Below are positions 60,929 through 64,000 of a stretch of DNA of 64,000 nt, in pieces. This DNA comes from JABFRZ01 sp964631945 (lineage in GTDB: Bacteria; Planctomycetota; UBA1135; GCA-002686595), in contig CAZWAY010000010.1 of assembly GCA_964631945.1 (NCBI GenBank), positions 40,141-104,140 on the forward strand, read 5' to 3'. Each line of letters begins with the position of its first letter. The stretch's first letter is position 1. The translations under genes were made by a program, and so were the position numbers. Under the pieces are notes generated by a model that was not told where the DNA came from, made no database searches, and was given only the letters and a program-made list of their open reading frames with translations.

Positions 60929-61945
60929 GTGAGCGACGCCACCCCCGAACGCATCTTCGAGCTCCTGAGCGGCTACCAGGCCAGCGCCGCGCTGGCGGCC
61001 GCGATCCAGCTCGAGCTCTTCACGCACGTCGCCAGCGGCACGGACACGCTCGCCGACCTGGCGCGCGCCAGCCAGGCCTCGGAGCGCGGCCTGCGCGCGT
61101 TGTGCAACCACATGGTCGCGCTGGGCTTCCTCGAGAAGCACGGGCCGCGCTACCGCTGCAGCGCCGAGGCCGCGGCGTTCCTCGATCGGCGCTCGCCGGC
61201 CTACATGGGCTCGATGGCGGGCTTCCTGAACAGCGCCGCGCTGGTGCGCTGTTTCGACGACGTGCTCGGCGCCGTACGGCGCGGCGGCACGGTCGCGGCC
61301 GCGGGCGGCACGACGGCCGCCGAGCACCCGGTGTGGGTCGACTTCGCGCGCGCGATGGAGCCGATGGCGCGCGTGCTCGCGCCGGGGCTGGCCGACATCG
61401 TGTGCCGCGGCGGCGCGCCCGCGCGCGTGCTGGACGTCGCGGCCGGGCACGGACTGTACGGGATCGAGCTGGCGCGGCGCTCGCCCCGCACCGAGGTCGT
61501 GTTCCAGGACTGGTCCAACGTGCTCACCGTCGCGCGCGAGAACGCCGAGCGCGCCGGCCTCGGCGCGCGCGCGCACTCGCTGGCCGGCAGCGCCTTCGAG
61601 GTCGACTTCGACAGCGTGCCCGGCCAGGCCTTCGACCTCGTGCTGGTGACCAACTTCCTGCACCACTTCGAGCGCGAGCGCTGCGTGGCCTTCCTGGCGC
61701 GTTGCCGCGCGGGCCTGAGCGCGCGCGGGCGCGTGGCCGTGCTCGAGTTCCTGCTCGAGGACGATCGCGTGACGCCGCTGCAGTCGGCCGGCTTCGACCT
61801 GGTGATGCTCGCCACCACCCCGCGCGGCGAGGCCTACACCGTGAGCGAGTACGGAAAGATGTTCGTCGAGGCCGGCCTGGCGCCGCCGGAGCGCCACGAC
61901 CTGCCGCAGAGCGCGCACACCGTGCTCGTCGCGGGCGCGCGCTGA
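60929..61945 (+). CDS. SAM-dependent O-methyltransferase, plant-type (winged-helix dimerisation domain)
   Basis: 338 residues from GTG 60929, 17 nt after the CrtC/AttH-like stop. Residues 1-95 are the winged-helix dimerisation domain (LAAAIQLELFTHV, DLARASQASERGLRAL). The catalytic domain has ARVLDVAAGHGLYGIELARR for SAM binding and VLVTNFLHHFERE at motif IV. The family covers small-molecule O-methyltransferases such as acetylserotonin- and polyketide-type enzymes. Coupling with the CrtC/AttH-like gene suggests a modified isoprenoid or lipid substrate, but that is inference. Confidence 0.82.
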   Translation: MSDATPERIFELLSGYQASAALAAAIQLELFTHVASGTDTLADLARASQASERGLRALCNHMVALGFLEKHGPRYRCSAEAAAFLDRRSPAYMGSMAGFLNSAALVRCFDDVLGAVRRGGTVAAAGGTTAAEHPVWVDFARAMEPMARVLAPGLADIVCRGGAPARVLDVAAGHGLYGIELARRSPRTEVVFQDWSNVLTVARENAERAGLGARAHSLAGSAFEVDFDSVPGQAFDLVLVTNFLHHFERERCVAFLARCRAGLSARGRVAVLEFLLEDDRVTPLQSAGFDLVMLATTPRGEAYTVSEYGKMFVEAGLAPPERHDLPQSAHTVLVAGAR

Positions 61946-61984
61946 TCCGGGCCGGTTTCGGCGCACCGCGCTCCAGTGTGCCCC

Positions 61985-62004
61985 CGTACCAGGACGAGGG
62001 TACG
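61985..62004. promoter_or_regulatory. Inverted repeat, candidate autoregulatory operator of the GntR gene
   Basis: CGTACC (61985-61990) and GGTACG (61999-62004) are perfect complements around an 8-nt spacer, ending 4 nt before the ATG and overlapping the probable ribosome site. YtrA-type GntR regulators usually bind such short palindromes next to their own gene and repress it. Confidence 0.5.
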
Positions 62005-62008
62005 CGCC

Positions 62009-62392
62009 ATGGACTGGGTCGTGGATCCCGACGCCGACGTGCCGCCCGCGCGCCAGCTGCTCGAGCTCGTGCTGGACGCCATCGCGACCGGCGCGATCGA
62101 ACCCGGGGCCCAGCTCCCGAGCGTGCGCGCGATGGCCACCGAGGCGATGGTGAACCACAACACCGTCGCACGCGCCTACCAGGAGCTCGAACGCTTGGGC
62201 GCGAGCGAGGCGATCCGCGGCGTGGGCGTGTTCGTGACGCTGCGCGGACCCGAGGTCGCCGCCAGCGAGCGCCGCGCCCGCACCCGGGTCCTGCTGCGCC
62301 GTGCGATCGCGGCCGCGCTGCGCGCCGGCCACACCTACGACGACGTGCAACGCCTCCTCACGGAGGAGGCCTGGTCGCGGAGAACGGCATGA
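62009..62392 (+). CDS. YtrA-subfamily GntR transcriptional regulator
   Basis: 127 residues. The winged HTH (QLLELVLDAIATGAIEPGAQ then LPSVRAMATEAMVNHNTVARAYQEL, with LPSVR and NTVARAYQ as markers) is followed by only about 50 residues of helices, the short effector-free type of YtrA. GAGGG lies 8 nt upstream of the ATG. YtrA regulators normally control ABC transporter operons, but none is adjacent; the next gene is a metallo-beta-lactamase-fold nuclease 55 nt downstream. Confidence 0.88.
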   Translation: MDWVVDPDADVPPARQLLELVLDAIATGAIEPGAQLPSVRAMATEAMVNHNTVARAYQELERLGASEAIRGVGVFVTLRGPEVAASERRARTRVLLRRAIAAALRAGHTYDDVQRLLTEEAWSRRTA

Positions 62393-62447
62393 ACGCGATC
62401 TCGGGGACCCGGGTCTTCCCGCGTTGACGCCTGCCCGCGCCGGGCGC

Positions 62448-63950
62448 ATGCTCGGCCTCGTGGGTACGAAGAGTTCCGGTCGCTTGAAGAAGCTCGAGCC
62501 CGACGACCTCGCGCGGCTGACGTTCCTGGGCGCGGCGGGCGAGGTCACGGGCTCGATGTACCTGCTCGAGACCGACTCGGCGCGCGTGCTGTTCGAGTGC
62601 GGGATGTGCCAGGGCGAGGGCCACGCACGCGCGCAGAACGCGCGCACGTTCGCCTTCCCGCCGCGCGAAATCGATGCGCTGGTGCTGACCCATGCGCACA
62701 TCGACCACTCGGGACTGGTGCCACGCCTCGTGCGCGAGGGCTTCCGCGGGAAGATCCACGCCACCACGGCGAGCGCTGGGCTGCTGGGCGTCCTGCTGCG
62801 GGATTCGGCCCACATCCACGAGATGGACACGAAGGCCGAGAACCGCCGGAGGCAGCGCCACGGCAAGAAAATGCTCGAGCCGCTGTACGAGGTGGCGGAC
62901 GCCGAGCGCGCGCTGTCGAAGCTGGAGCTGCACCCGTTCGGCGCGGAGTTCGAGCCCGGCCCCGGCGTGCGCCTCTGCTTCGTGCGCGCCGGACACATCC
63001 TCGGCGCGGGCTCGGTCGAATGCTGGGTGACGAGCGAGACCTTCGCGCGCAAGCTCGTCTTCTCCGGCGACCTGGGGCGCCGACGCGAACCGCTGCTGCT
63101 GCCGCCCGAACCGCCGCGCGAGGCCGACCTCGTGCTGATGGAGTCGACCTACGGCGACCGCGACCACAAGGACCTGGACGCGACGGTCGAGGAGCTCGCC
63201 CGGACCCTGCGTCGGGCCATCCAGGACGGCGGCAACGTGATCGTGCCGGTCTTCGCCGTCGGCCGGGCGCAGGAGATCCTGCACTACATCGGGCTGCTCG
63301 AGCGCGAGCAGCGCATCCCCGAGCTGCCGGTGTTCCTCGACAGCCCGATGGCCATCCGCGCGACCGAGCTGTACCGCAAGTTCGGTGACTGCGTGCAGAA
63401 GACCAGCGCGGGCCACCCGTGCGAGGCGCTCGAACCGGCCCGGCTGGCCTTCTGCCGCACGCCCGAGGAGTCGATGGCGCTCAACGAACGGCGCGGGATC
63501 GTGATCCTCTCCGCCAGCGGCATGTGCGAGGGTGGGCGCGTCCTGCACCACCTGCGCCACAACCTGGGGCGCGAGTCGACCGACGTCGTGATCGTCGGCT
63601 TCCAGGCGCGCGGCACGCTCGGACGCGCGCTGGTCGAGGGCGCGCGCAACGTGCGCATCTTCGGCGAACCGGTGGCGGTCAAGGCGCGCGTGACGACCCT
63701 GGGTGGCTTCTCGGCCCACGCCGGCCAGAGCGAGCTGGTCGAGTGGGTCACACCGATGGCCAAGGGCGGCGCGCGCGTGGCGCTGGTGCACGGCGAGAGC
63801 GAGAAGCGCGCCACGCTGGCGGCCGAGCTGGGCGAGCGCCTGGGGATCGAGGCCTGGCAGCCGCTGATGGGCGATCGGGTGCGCCTGCGCAAACGCGGCG
63901 AGGCGCTCGTCTTCGAGTCCGCGCAGCCCCAGGTCCGGGCCCGGCGCTAA
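62448..63950 (+). CDS. Metallo-beta-lactamase/beta-CASP RNA nuclease
   Basis: 500 residues. MBL motifs: GEVTGSMYLLE, THAHIDHSG (HXHXDH, residues 82-87), RAGHILGAGSVE and FSGDLGRR. The beta-CASP part has ESTYGDRDH and the RMMBL end has SASGMCEGGRVLHHL, FQARGTLGRAL and GGFSAHAGQSEL. This set matches the bacterial relatives of CPSF73 that act as RNA endo/exonucleases. The N-terminal start is set at ATG 62448; earlier starts overlap the GntR gene. Confidence 0.9.
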   Translation: MLGLVGTKSSGRLKKLEPDDLARLTFLGAAGEVTGSMYLLETDSARVLFECGMCQGEGHARAQNARTFAFPPREIDALVLTHAHIDHSGLVPRLVREGFRGKIHATTASAGLLGVLLRDSAHIHEMDTKAENRRRQRHGKKMLEPLYEVADAERALSKLELHPFGAEFEPGPGVRLCFVRAGHILGAGSVECWVTSETFARKLVFSGDLGRRREPLLLPPEPPREADLVLMESTYGDRDHKDLDATVEELARTLRRAIQDGGNVIVPVFAVGRAQEILHYIGLLEREQRIPELPVFLDSPMAIRATELYRKFGDCVQKTSAGHPCEALEPARLAFCRTPEESMALNERRGIVILSASGMCEGGRVLHHLRHNLGRESTDVVIVGFQARGTLGRALVEGARNVRIFGEPVAVKARVTTLGGFSAHAGQSELVEWVTPMAKGGARVALVHGESEKRATLAAELGERLGIEAWQPLMGDRVRLRKRGEALVFESAQPQVRARR

Positions 63951-64000
63951 CTACCCGGCCATCGATTCGGCCGCGTCCTGGGCGACTTGCGCCCAGATCG
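63951..64000 (-). CDS. Possible 3' end of a further minus-strand gene
   Basis: The last 50 bases can be read on the minus strand as a 15-residue C-terminus (ending QDAAESMAG) closed by a TAG that abuts the stop of the nuclease gene. Abutting stops are common in this window, which makes a real gene end plausible, but too little sequence is present to identify it. Confidence 0.3.
   Translation of the reverse strand, partial: IWAQVAQDAAESMAG

Overview
The window is a very G+C-rich, gene-dense bacterial chromosome segment with about 50 protein genes, most with short spacers or abutting stop codons. I see no rRNA, tRNA, CRISPR array, insertion sequence or phage gene. The gene content suggests a member of the Planctomycetota, probably one of its high-GC lineages. 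The signs are secreted FG-GAP/PKD proteins that share a C-terminal domain, an ECF sigma factor carrying its own membrane and extracytoplasmic domains, many lipoproteins and outer-membrane proteins, a sulfatase-like membrane enzyme, and flagellar genes split into two operons. This assignment is inferred from content; no marker gene is present.

Layout. 1-5 kb: end of a TPR membrane protein, a phosphatase-like lipoprotein, a cysteine-less thioredoxin-fold protein, a Nudix hydrolase and an OPT transporter. 4.7-10 kb: an M64-type peptidase, a divergent dps/oxyR pair with a candidate OxyR site, a GNAT enzyme, a small membrane protein and RmuC. 10-15.6 kb: an FG-GAP protein, an aldehyde dehydrogenase, a PQQ-like propeller protein and a lipoprotein. 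15.6-22 kb: a PAS-GGDEF-EAL protein, a Lys/Pro/Glu-rich exported protein, a same-strand LysR-EgtB-HMA-like run and a transglutaminase-like protein. 22-32.8 kb: a giant FG-GAP/PKD protein, GmhA, a VOC protein, an outer-membrane lipoprotein, a sulfatase-like enzyme divergent from a glycosyltransferase, CrcB, and a TPR/hydrolase-fold protein. 32.8-36.4 kb: a TPR-CHAT protein in DNA of visibly lower G+C. 36.6-47.1 kb: a minus-strand flagellar operon flgF-G-A-H-I-J-N-K-L followed by a 105-residue protein and a GNAT enzyme. 47.3-54.2 kb: an ECF-membrane fusion, an MscS channel, LysA and a PHP-domain protein. 54.4-57.9 kb: a second flagellar operon, fliK-flgD-flgE. 58-64 kb: a PH-domain protein, an outer-membrane lipoprotein, a CrtC/AttH-like protein, a methyltransferase, a YtrA-type GntR regulator and a beta-CASP nuclease.

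The most notable signals are regulatory. Both flagellar operons begin with an excellent sigma-54 (-24/-12) promoter (TGGCAC, 5 nt, TTGC). Each lies so close to the first gene that the predicted transcript would have only about 2-4 untranslated bases. At flgF this forces a GTG start 12 bases inside the obvious ATG, and that start makes the FlgF N-terminus align residue-for-residue with FlgG. The flgE operon ends in a strong terminator preceded by three further hairpins. The genes between the two operons encode unrelated envelope and metabolic functions.
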